Positions 9,779 through 17,095 of a stretch of 64,000 bases of DNA are shown one piece after another. The number at the start of each line of letters is the position of its first letter. Position 1 is the first letter of the stretch. Source of the stretch: Actinomadura opuntiae (GTDB lineage: Bacteria; Actinomycetota; Actinomycetes; Streptosporangiales; Streptosporangiaceae); NCBI RefSeq assembly GCF_030283205.1, contig NZ_JASNWF010000008.1, positions 355,963 to 419,962 of the forward strand. Direction: 5' to 3'. The position numbers and the translations under genes were made by a program. The notes under the pieces are model-generated. The model did no database searches, was not told where the DNA came from, and was given only the letters and a program-made list of their open reading frames with translations.

Positions 9779-10567
9779 TCAGGACGCCGCCAGCTCGTAG
9801 GCCACCTTCTGCTCCTCGAGATCCCGCAACGCCTCGACACCGGCACCGTCGTCGACGATGACGCAGTCGAACGCCGACAACGGCGCCACCCGATGCAGCG
9901 CCACGCGGTTGAGCTTGGAATGGTCGATGAGGAGCACGCTGCGCGCCGCGGCACGGAGCATGGCCCGCTTCACCGGCACGATGCGCTGCTCCTGGTGGTA
10001 GGCGAACCCTCCGCCGACCGCGGACGTGGATACGAAGCACAGGTCCACGTTCAGCGCCTCGATCGCGTCGACGCACGAGACACCGAGGAAGGAATCGTGC
10101 AGCGGATCGTAGTCGCCGCCGAGCGCCATCAGCCGGATCTCCTGCTCGCGGGCGAGCAGGTTCACCGCCTGCAGGAAGTTCGTGACGACCGTCAACGGAA
10201 CGATGCCCGCCAGGCGGCGGGCCAGCGCCAGCGCCGTGGTGGAGTCGTCCAGCATCACCGCCATCCCGGGCTCGACCAGCTTGACAGCCCTTTCGGCGAT
10301 GGCGTCCTTCGCGGCCCGCATCGACTTCAGGCGGTAGGCCACGCTGCTCTCGAACACCCCTGACGGCTGGGCGGTGACCCCGCCGCGATGCTTGCGGACG
10401 ATGCCCCGGCGGGCGAGCTCGTCCAGGTCGCGGTGGATCGTCATGAGGCTGACGGCGAAACGCTCGGCGAGTTCCGCCGCGGTGACCGAGCCGACGGACA
10501 ACACGACACCGGCGATGTCCTGCCGGCGCCGCTCCGGACCGCGCGGGCCCCCGCCGTCCTTGCTCAT
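9779..10567 (-). CDS. DeoR/GlpR-family transcriptional regulator of sugar metabolism
   Basis: The 262-aa protein has an N-terminal DeoR winged helix (RQDIAGVVLSVGSVTAAELA, then SLMTIHRDLDELARRGIVRKHRGG) and a C-terminal DeoRC effector domain that normally binds a phosphorylated sugar. The start is the ATG at 10567 because GGGAGGA lies just upstream. A longer frame reaching 10858 has no ribosome-binding site and reads through the promoter. It sits upstream of, and reads in the same direction as, the rhamnoside operon, so it is the obvious local repressor. The effector is inferred to be a rhamnose catabolite. A palindrome in its own promoter suggests autoregulation. Confidence 0.88.
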   Translation of the reverse strand: MSKDGGGPRGPERRRQDIAGVVLSVGSVTAAELAERFAVSLMTIHRDLDELARRGIVRKHRGGVTAQPSGVFESSVAYRLKSMRAAKDAIAERAVKLVEPGMAVMLDDSTTALALARRLAGIVPLTVVTNFLQAVNLLAREQEIRLMALGGDYDPLHDSFLGVSCVDAIEALNVDLCFVSTSAVGGGFAYHQEQRIVPVKRAMLRAAARSVLLIDHSKLNRVALHRVAPLSAFDCVIVDDGAGVEALRDLEEQKVAYELAAS

Positions 10568-10627
10568 GGCCGTTCCTCCCGTGGTCCGCACCGCGCGACC
10601 GGCTACCGGCAGAGACCGGGCGGCACC

Positions 10628-10660
10628 GAAGATAACACTCCCGGATGCTTTGTTAACAAA
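10628..10660 (-). promoter_or_regulatory. deoR-type gene promoter with TTTGTTAACAAA operator
   Basis: A perfect 12-bp palindrome TTTGTTAACAAA lies at 10649-10660. On the minus strand it overlaps a -35-like TTAACA, and 16 bases later a -10-like TATCTT (10634-10629) follows. A repressor bound here would cover the -35 region of the regulator's own promoter. Confidence 0.5.
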
Positions 10661-10930
10661 ACTACCGGAGCCGCACCGACCGAGACGTACGTCCACACAG
10701 GTCAAGCGGCACTCTCGCCCTCGCCGAGGAACCCACCCGAACGCCGCATCCTCCGGCTGCCCAGACGAGCGCCACGGACGTAGCCAAGGATCACCTCGTC
10801 GGCAGGCATCCACGGCGTACCCATGGGCGCGCGCACGATGATTCACGCAATAGAACACGAAAATGCTTCAGGAACGGCCGATCGAGGAGGCCGGACGCGA
10901 AATAGGGAAGCGCACCGTCGCGCGGCGGTG

Positions 10931-10975
10931 AAACAAAAAGGGGGAAGGGCCGGCGGGAGAACGCCGGCCCTTCCC
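10931..10975 (-). terminator. Rho-independent terminator of the 95-aa peptide gene
   Basis: A perfect 13-bp stem (GGGAAGGGCCGGC at 10942-10954, GCCGGCCCTTCCC at 10963-10975) with an 8-base loop is followed on the minus strand by CTTTTTGTTT. It lies about 35 bases past the stop of the small peptide gene at 11011. This is the clearest U-tract terminator in the window. Confidence 0.85.
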
Positions 10976-11010
10976 ATGCGGGCCGGAGCCCGCGAGCACG
11001 TCGGATCGGA

Positions 11011-11298
11011 TCAGTGACCCGAGACCACCGAGCTGCCGGCGCAGGTGAAGGACGTGTTGGGGTTCTCGGAGCTGAGGCCCAGCGCGCCGATGAGGCCGCC
11101 CTGCGAGTGGTTGATGTTGCTCTGGCAGTTCGGGACGACCGCGGTGGTGCCGCCGTCGTGGCCGCCGCCGTTGCCGAAGTTGAAGTTCTTGTTGTCGTTG
11201 TCGCTGTCGCCACCGACGAGAAGGGTGGACAGCACGGCGCGCTCCGGCAGAACCTCGCCGGCCAGCTTGTCCAGCTCGGTGTAGCTGAAGGAGTTCAT
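11011..11298 (-). CDS. Orphan 95-aa peptide, possible RiPP/bacteriocin-like precursor
   Basis: I do not recognise a family. The protein is 95 aa. The start ATG at 11298 has AAGGAA five bases upstream. Residues 1-28 look like a leader (MNSFSYTELDKLAGEVLPER, then AVLSTLLV) ending in Gly29-Gly30, a position typical of double-glycine cleavage sites. The remaining 65 residues are rich in Asn, Gly and Ser (DNDNKNFNFGNGGGHDGG) and hold two cysteines (near residues 58 and 86) and several histidines. Own promoter space upstream and a strong terminator downstream argue for a real, separately transcribed gene. No modification enzyme or C39-type exporter is adjacent. It could also be a small secreted or structural protein. 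Confidence 0.6.
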   Translation of the reverse strand: MNSFSYTELDKLAGEVLPERAVLSTLLVGGDSDNDNKNFNFGNGGGHDGGTTAVVPNCQSNINHSQGGLIGALGLSSENPNTSFTCAGSSVVSGH

Positions 11299-12149
11299 GT
11301 GATTCCTTTTCTTCCTTGTCACGCCCGGATCCCCCAATGTGGACACCGGATGCCCCCTCCCCACCCTGAACCAGGTGAGGTGACTATACGTATAGCAGAA
11401 GTGACTAACGGTGGCCACCTGGCGGCCTCGACGGCGATTCCGGCGGACTTGTCCGGACGCATCATGTCGTTCCCGCGCTGGGCGATACCGGACGCCTCCG
11501 GCGACAAGGAGGGGGTTCACCGGCAAATCAGCAATAGACGCCGCCACTTCAACGCAGCGGCTCAGCCATCATCCGGCGCGAGTCGCATTCCGGCCTTTCC
11601 GGGAACCGGATCGGAGGCCCGGCTCGTTTAGGACGACGGAGACGCGGCGTCCGTCGCCTCCCGCTCGGCCGGCCAGTCCTTGATCGTCCAGCCGTTCACT
11701 CCAAAGCATCCGGCTTTGTCCCGCGCGCTCATCACCCCCCGGCTGCTCGTCGGCCAGTATCCTCGAGGTGGCGGTGGCAATCCGATCCACTTGTCCGTCC
11801 CTTGTGGGTGCCCGGCAACCATGCCGGGCACCCACGGCCCATGTAGGTCCGGCGGTTCTGAAGGCGGACCTTAAAATCCGAGAATTCGCAGAATGATCTT
11901 GCGCGCACCGGCACACCTCCCGCCCGCAGCCCTCATACCGCCGATCTTGATCGACTGACCTTCTGTGCCTGGGGGGCATAAGAGATCGGTCTCCGATGCC
12001 GCAGGTCGGGATCGTCCCCGAACTAGGCCGTCTTCAGCCGCAGCGCGTTGCCAGGGCCAGCCCGGCAGCAGCGCCCGCCGCACCGCCAACCGGATGAACC
12101 TAGACAGCCGAACCGGCGTTCCGGCCGCTCTCACCGAATATGATCATCT
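11299..12149. other. 851-bp stretch without a supported gene
   Basis: No frame here has convincing codon structure and a recognisable product. It holds the upstream region of the 95-aa peptide gene (an AT-richer patch near 11375-11405 with tatacgtatagcag) and a strong inverted repeat at 11804-11835. A 34-codon minus-strand frame at 11628-11732 has a G-rich sequence directly before its ATG, but its product MSARDKAGCFGVNGWTIKDW... is not recognised. Confidence 0.5.
11804..11835. repeat. Perfect 13-bp inverted repeat
   Basis: The arms GTGGGTGCCCGGC (11804-11816) and GCCGGGCACCCAC (11823-11835) are separated by the six bases AACCAT. No T-run follows on either strand, so this may be an actinomycete-style terminator without a U-tract or the end of a lost element. 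Confidence 0.7.
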
Positions 12150-13040
12150 GTGGCGGCGACGAGCGATATGCGGGAGGCCATGGTGTCCGAGCGTGCCCGG
12201 AAGGCGTGGGAGGTGCCCAGCGCCGTGTCCCGGCCGGTCGCCGAAAGGGTGGAGATCGACACGACCGTCGCGCATTCGGCCCGGATGTACGACTACTACC
12301 TGGGCGGCAAGGACCACTACCAGGTCGACCGGGACACCGCGGAGGTCGCCGCGCGCAGTTGGCAGGCCGTGCGGGTCGCCGTCCGGGAGAACCGCGCGTT
12401 CCTGGCCCGGGCCGTCCGGCACCTGGTCCGCGAGCAGGGGATCACCCAGTTCCTCGACATCGGCGCCGGGCTGCCCAGCGCCGGCAACGTCCATGAGATC
12501 GCCCAGGCCGAGGATCCCGCCTGCCGCGTCGTGTACGTCGACAACGACCCGATCGTGCTGGCGCACGCCCGCTCGCTGCTCATCGGGACCCCCGAGGGCA
12601 AGACCGCCTACGTCCACGCCGACCTGCGCGAGCCGGACGCGATCCTGGCCGCCCCCGGCGTCCGCGACACCCTGGATTTCGACAAGCCGGTCGCGTTGAT
12701 GCTGGTGGCGATCCTGCATTTCATCGTGGACGAACAGCACCCCGAGCAGATCGTGCGGAACCTGCTGCGCACGCTGGCGCCGGGCAGCTTCTTGGTCGCC
12801 TCCCACGTCACTCCCGAACACGACCCTCAGGGTGTGCACGGCCTGGAGCAGGCCTACCGCGATGGTGGCGTGCCCGCCCAAGCCCGCACCCGCGATCGCT
12901 TCACTGCACTGGCCTTTGACGGCTTGGAGCTGGTGAGCCCCGGGGTGACGCTGGTGTCGGAGTGGCGTCCCGAGGGCGACGCTCCCCGTCCGCCCGCCGA
13001 CCAGGTCAACTGGTACGGCGGCGTAGCCCGCAAACCCTAA
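12150..13040 (+). CDS. SAM-dependent methyltransferase, DUF574 (PF04672) family
   Basis: The frame encodes up to 296 aa. Typical family features are visible: ARMYDYYLGGKDHYQVDRD near the N-terminus, the SAM-binding loop FLDIGAGLPSAGNVHEIA around residue 100, VVYVDNDPIVLAHAR and a C-terminal WYGG motif. This large actinomycete family is annotated as SAM-dependent methyltransferase, but substrates are unknown. Start choice is open: GTG 12150, ATG 12168, ATG 12180 or GTG 12183. The last has GGGAGG at five bases and is a good alternative. It stands alone between a non-coding region and a transposase relict. Confidence 0.85.
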   Translation: MAATSDMREAMVSERARKAWEVPSAVSRPVAERVEIDTTVAHSARMYDYYLGGKDHYQVDRDTAEVAARSWQAVRVAVRENRAFLARAVRHLVREQGITQFLDIGAGLPSAGNVHEIAQAEDPACRVVYVDNDPIVLAHARSLLIGTPEGKTAYVHADLREPDAILAAPGVRDTLDFDKPVALMLVAILHFIVDEQHPEQIVRNLLRTLAPGSFLVASHVTPEHDPQGVHGLEQAYRDGGVPAQARTRDRFTALAFDGLELVSPGVTLVSEWRPEGDAPRPPADQVNWYGGVARKP

Positions 13041-13116
13041 CCTCTCCTCTCCTGCGCCCCTCGACCGCGGGCACCGGTATGGGTCGTCTGTCACGGCAGA
13101 ACGCCAGCCACACCGC

Positions 13117-13422
13117 CGGAACTCACAAGGGCACGACCTGACTCAAACACTCACGGCCCACGCGCACCGCGCCTGCCTGGAAGAGCACTGAGCAAGACGA
13201 CACCGCCGACGAGAGCGCCGCCGTCAGGAGGCCAAACCGATGGTGGTGCGGGCGAACGAACGCTACGCCCAATTGCATGCGCTCAAGACCGAGGACGCGT
13301 CCTTGAACGCCATCAGCCACGAACTTGGCCCGCAGTTCCGCACCGTCCCCGAGTAGGCCGCCACCAGCGTCGACGAGCTGCTGACCCCGACGCTCAACCG
13401 CTCCAGCAAGCTGGACAGGTCA
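13117..13422 (+). pseudogene. ISL3-family transposase relict
   Basis: One reading frame carries a recognisable internal piece of an ISL3-type transposase, interrupted by stops at 13189 (TGA) and 13354 (TAG). In order it reads HDLTQTLTAHAHRACLEEH, stop, RRRQEAKPMVVRANERYAQL, NAISHELGPQFRTVPE, stop, ATSVDELLTPTLNRSSKLD. This matches the part of ISL3 proteins from the helix before the C-terminal HTH through the RFARA-type segment. Neither terminus is present. The following 270 bases to 13698 show nothing coding. Confidence 0.7.
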
Positions 13423-13698
13423 GTCCAAGGCTCCCCCGCACCTGGCTGCCTTTAGCACCGGGCTCCGCGGCGACGCACGACGTGTTGCGATCCGACTGAC
13501 GTCCTGCAGAGGGGTGGGGACGTCGTGGCACTCGGTCCTCGCTCGGACGAACCTCTTGCGGCGTGTGCAGTCGCCTTGCGTGCATGCGTGGGCGCAGAGT
13601 TTACGGCGGTGTGAGCGGGCACCCCTCATGGGCGTAAGGGCCGGCGTGTGGCGGCGCGCCGAGCTGACGCTGGAATTGCCGGGAGAGCGGGGTGAACT

Positions 13699-13989
13699 GT
13701 GGATGAGTTCGCCGCGATCGTCGGATACCGGGCTGAGGTCTCTGAGGCTGTCAGCGCCGGAGGGCGGGAAGCTGACCAGCCGGATGTTGGTGAGTTGGTC
13801 ACGCAGGTCACCCAGCAGGTGTCAGAGCTGGTGCGGGGTGAGCTGCGGTTGGCGGTGGCCGCGCTGAGCGGCAAGGGACACCACGCCGTCAAGCGGGCGG
13901 GGCTCTCCGCGCTGGTCGTCGCTGCTGTGCTGCTGGCCTTGGCCGGACGTCGGCGACCCCGGCCCGATGGAGCAGAAGGCCGCCGATGA
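13699..13989 (+). pseudogene. Phage-holin-superfamily-III-like protein, shortened and frameshifted
   Basis: The frame from the GTG at 13699 gives 96 aa. Residues 30-60 (DVGELVTQVTQQVSELVRGE, LRLAVAALSGKG) match the N-terminal part of actinobacterial holin-X (PF07332) proteins, but only one hydrophobic segment (SALVVAAVLLALAG) follows instead of the usual two. After it the frame runs into RRRPRPDGAEGRR. In the next frame the DNA reads VGDPGPMEQKAADDI and then a stop, resembling the normal family tail. An internal deletion plus a frameshift is the simplest reading. It heads a decayed holin/DUF3618/DUF4235 module. Confidence 0.55.
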
Positions 13990-14030
13990 CATCTAGCAGG
14001 AACTGTCACGATCAAGGAAAGGGCACTTCG

Positions 14031-14861
14031 ATGACCGACGACATAGCGTCGTCCGACACCCCCGAGAAAGCCGCTGGTAACCACGCCAGCACCCCACACG
14101 GCGCCTCTGCCGGCGCCGGTTCCGACCGCGATTCCGGCGGTTCCGGTGAGGCGCGGGGCGAGCAGGGAGAATCTCCGGAGGAACTGCAGGCCGAGGTCGA
14201 ACGCACTCGCGAGGCCCTGGGAGACACCGTTGAGGCCCTGGCGGCCAAAGCCGACGTACCGACCCGCGCCAAGCAGAAGGCCGAGCAGGTCAAGCAGCGG
14301 GCGGCCGAGACGGTGCAGCAGCGCTGGCACCAGGCGCGCGACGCCGCCGGCGATGTGAAGGTCGGCTCGGTGGCGCGGCAGGTGCAGGGCCAGGCCAAGG
14401 AGGGGGCCACTCGCGTCGCGAGCAAGGCCCGCGAGGTCTCCGCCTCACAGGACGCGCGCACGAAGGCGCGGCGCGGCGCGATCGCGGGCGGAGCGCTGGT
14501 GGCCGCCGGGCTGGCGGTCGTCCTGATCCGGCGTCGCCGTTCCAGGAATGTGCCTGCGCCCACCAAGTGGCAGCGGGTTACACAGGCCGTACCGCAGACC
14601 ACGCAGCAGGCCGCTGCTCAAGTGCGGGACAAGGCCGCTGATCTGGGCACGGCGGCGCAGCGGAGAATCCAGGACAGCGACCTTCCGGCGCAGGTCGCCG
14701 ACCGCGGCCGTGTGGCCGCGTCCCGGTTGGCGGCGCAGTCGCGCCGGGCCGCCGCCGACCCCGAGACCCCGCCACGGCTGCAGGGCGCTGCGGTCACGGC
14801 TGCGGTGCTGGTGGTGGCCGGCTGGGTCCGGCGGCGTCGCGCGGCCCGCCGGAGCCGGTGA
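14031..14861 (+). CDS. DUF3618 domain-containing membrane protein
   Basis: This 276-aa protein has a low-complexity N-terminus, then the DUF3618 helix SPEELQAEVERTREALGDTV around residues 46-65. A long Ala/Gln/Lys-rich amphipathic region follows, then a hydrophobic stretch GGALVAAGLAVVLIRRRRSR and a second C-terminal one (AAVTAAVLVVAGWVRRRRAA). The start is the ATG at 14031, preceded by GGAAAGG; an in-frame ATG at 13986 lacks a site. DUF3618 genes usually sit between holin-X and DUF4235 genes, and here relics of both flank it. The function is unknown, though these modules are commonly linked to envelope stress. Confidence 0.8.
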   Translation: MTDDIASSDTPEKAAGNHASTPHGASAGAGSDRDSGGSGEARGEQGESPEELQAEVERTREALGDTVEALAAKADVPTRAKQKAEQVKQRAAETVQQRWHQARDAAGDVKVGSVARQVQGQAKEGATRVASKAREVSASQDARTKARRGAIAGGALVAAGLAVVLIRRRRSRNVPAPTKWQRVTQAVPQTTQQAAAQVRDKAADLGTAAQRRIQDSDLPAQVADRGRVAASRLAAQSRRAAADPETPPRLQGAAVTAAVLVVAGWVRRRRAARRSR

Positions 14862-14894
14862 GCGATTCAGCGGACGAGTAAGGAAGGTGCCGCG

Positions 14895-14960
14895 ATGAAG
14901 CCGGCGTACAAGGCGCCGTCTTCGCTGCGGTGAAGGACGGTCCCCCGACCCGGCGTCCGG
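14895..14960 (+). pseudogene. DUF4235 relict
   Basis: After the DUF3618 gene an ATG with AAGGAAGG upstream starts MKPAYKAPSSLR and stops. Shifted by one frame, the same DNA reads GAVFAAVKDG. DUF4235 proteins begin with an MKxxYKP-type segment and carry a GAVFAAV-type motif near the C-terminus, so the gene seems to have lost its middle. The call rests on two short motifs and on the usual gene order. Confidence 0.4.
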
Positions 14961-15074
14961 CCCGGCCCCCACTAACTCCGGGCCGGGCCGGGCGCCCCGT
15001 GATCATGGCTCCGGGCGGCCCGGCCGTCCGGAGACCGACCAGAACAACCGAAGACAGGCAGATCGAGGCGCAGC

Positions 15075-16130
15075 ATGACCCAGCACCCCCACACGGACGA
15101 CAAGCCGCACCACCCCCAGGACAACACCTCCGGCCAGGCGCGTGAAGACCGCCCGGCGCCGGACGCCGAGACCAAGACGCCGGACGCGCCGACCGATCTG
15201 ACGCCGCGCTCGTGGTGGGGCGCGGTCAAGCGCACCGTCAGCGAGTTCGGCGACGACAACATCGGCGACTGGGCGGCCGCGCTGACCTACTACAGCGTCC
15301 TGTCGATCTTCCCGGCGATGCTGGTGATCGTGTCGCTGGTCGGGCTCGGCGGGAAGTCGCTGACCCAGGACCTGATCACCAACCTCGGGGACATCGCCCC
15401 CGGCTCGGTCAAGCAGATCCTGGTGAACGCCCTGACCCAGCTGCAGAAGGGACGCGGCGGCGCGAGCCTGGTGGCGGTGCTGAGCCTGGCGGCCGCCGTC
15501 TGGTCGGCGTCGGGTTACGTCGGCGCGTTCATGCGGGCCTCCAACGCCGTCTACGACGTCCCCGAGGGCCGTCCGATCTGGAAGACGCTGCCGCTGCGCA
15601 TCGCGATCACGGTGGTGACGCTGGTGCTGCTGGCCGCCTCGGCGATCGCCGTGGTCGTCTCCGGACCGCTGGCCCACCAGATCGGCGACATGATCGGGTT
15701 CGGGTCGGCCGCAGTGACCGCCTACAACATCGCCAAATGGCCGCTCATGCTGGTGGTCATCAACTTCCTGTTCGCGCTGCTTTACTGGGCGGCCCCCAAC
15801 GCCAAGCAAGGGTTCCGGTGGGTCACCCCGGGCGGCATCCTGGCGCTGGTCCTCTGGATGGTCGCCTCAGCGGCCTTCGCCTTCTACGTGGCCAACTTCA
15901 GCTCCTACAACAAGACCTACGGCAGCCTCGCCGGAGTGATCATCTTCCTGGTCTGGGTCTGGATCACCAACATCGCGATCCTGCTCGGCGCCGAACTCAA
16001 CGCCGAACTCGAACGCGGTCGCGCCATCGCCGCCGGCACGCCCGAGAACCAGGAGCCCTACGTCGAACCCCGCGACACCCGCAAGTTCGACGAGGAAGAC
16101 CTCCGCGACAACGACCTCAACGAGCGCTGA
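15075..16130 (+). CDS. YihY/virulence-factor BrkB-family membrane protein
   Basis: This 351-aa protein has a charged N-terminal tail (residues 1-45), then the family motif DWAAALTYYSVLSIFPAMLV and about six membrane spans. Conserved YihY features include PLRIAITVVTLVLLA and a C-terminal stretch NFSSYNKTYGSLAGVIIFLV. A hydrophilic, acidic tail ends the protein. YihY/BrkB proteins were once called RNase BN by mistake; their role is not firmly established, with transport or envelope functions suggested. It follows the DUF3618/DUF4235 remnants, an arrangement common in actinomycetes. Confidence 0.92.
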   Translation: MTQHPHTDDKPHHPQDNTSGQAREDRPAPDAETKTPDAPTDLTPRSWWGAVKRTVSEFGDDNIGDWAAALTYYSVLSIFPAMLVIVSLVGLGGKSLTQDLITNLGDIAPGSVKQILVNALTQLQKGRGGASLVAVLSLAAAVWSASGYVGAFMRASNAVYDVPEGRPIWKTLPLRIAITVVTLVLLAASAIAVVVSGPLAHQIGDMIGFGSAAVTAYNIAKWPLMLVVINFLFALLYWAAPNAKQGFRWVTPGGILALVLWMVASAAFAFYVANFSSYNKTYGSLAGVIIFLVWVWITNIAILLGAELNAELERGRAIAAGTPENQEPYVEPRDTRKFDEEDLRDNDLNER

Positions 16131-16197
16131 GGCGCGTGCCCGGTCACCCCGTCGCGCCCGCACCAAGCGGCGCTGAAGCGCCTGGCGGAGCTCCGGA

Positions 16198-16836
16198 TCA
16201 GGATGCGGTGTCAGCGACGGCTTCGAGGCCGCGTGCTGCCACCACCTGCGCGCTGCCGTCGGCCAGGCGGTAACACAGGCCGACGACGGCGGCCTGGCCG
16301 GCGTCGACCCGTTCGGCGAGCACCCGCGAGCGCTCCAGCAGCAGGTCGACCGTCTGCCTGATGTGCTCGGCCAGAATCTCGCCGGCGTCCACGTGACCTG
16401 CGGCCCGCGCCGCGAGCACGCTGGGCGTCACCCGCTCGACGACGTCGCGCACATATCCAGTCGGCGTCATTCCGTCGTCCAGCGCGGCGCACGCGGCTCC
16501 CACCGCGCCGCACGAGTCGTGCCCGAGAACCACCACCAGCGGGCAGTCCAGCACCTGCACTCCGTACTCGATGCTGCCCAGCACCTCCGCGCCCATCACA
16601 TGACCGGCGGTGCGCACCACGAACAGGTCACCGAGACCGCGATCGAAGACGATCTCAGCGGCCAACCGGGAGTCCGAACACCCGAACAGCACGGCGAACG
16701 GACGCTGGCCCGGAGCGATCTCGGCACGGCGCGCCGCGTCCTGGTTCGGATGCTCCGGAGCGCCCGCGAGGAAGCGCCGGTTACCGGCCAGCAGCAGGTC
16801 GAAGGCTTCCTGGGGAGTCGACGTGATCTCGGCCAT
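16198..16836 (-). CDS. Beta-carbonic anhydrase
   Basis: This 212-aa cytosolic zinc enzyme interconverts CO2 and bicarbonate. The zinc ligands are visible as Cys53 in FGCSDSR and His106/Cys109 in GHDSCGA; the catalytic Asp55-Arg57 dyad is intact. The SIEYGVQVL segment between them is typical. Length fits the family. It is transcribed convergently with the YihY gene and stands alone. Confidence 0.95.
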   Translation of the reverse strand: MAEITSTPQEAFDLLLAGNRRFLAGAPEHPNQDAARRAEIAPGQRPFAVLFGCSDSRLAAEIVFDRGLGDLFVVRTAGHVMGAEVLGSIEYGVQVLDCPLVVVLGHDSCGAVGAACAALDDGMTPTGYVRDVVERVTPSVLAARAAGHVDAGEILAEHIRQTVDLLLERSRVLAERVDAGQAAVVGLCYRLADGSAQVVAARGLEAVADTAS

Positions 16837-17095
16837 GATCGCAGCCTAGGCCAGGCCGAATTCTCGCCAAGCTCCGGGGGTGTCGCACTGACCGCTCCTG
16901 CGGTGGCGGGGAGTGATCGGCGACGGGCGGCCGTAACCGCGCGGGCTCTGGATCACGCCCGGGGCACCGCGCTTATCGAAGAGCTCGACGCCGGCCAGAG
17001 CCGATGAGGCTTCTGGAGACCCGATCATGGTCAACGTCGAAGCACCGGGGGCCGGCCTCGGCATGCGCGCGGTCCCCACAGCCGGTCGGGCGCGT

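Noticed and set aside
10568..10858. N-terminal extension of the DeoR-type regulator to 10858
   Set aside because: It crosses the operator and promoter, lacks a ribosome-binding site and adds non-family sequence before the HTH.
11628..11831. Minus-strand small ORF near the 13-bp inverted repeat
   Set aside because: It overlaps the hairpin, has no family match, and the only plausible start gives 34 residues; left as part of the non-coding stretch.
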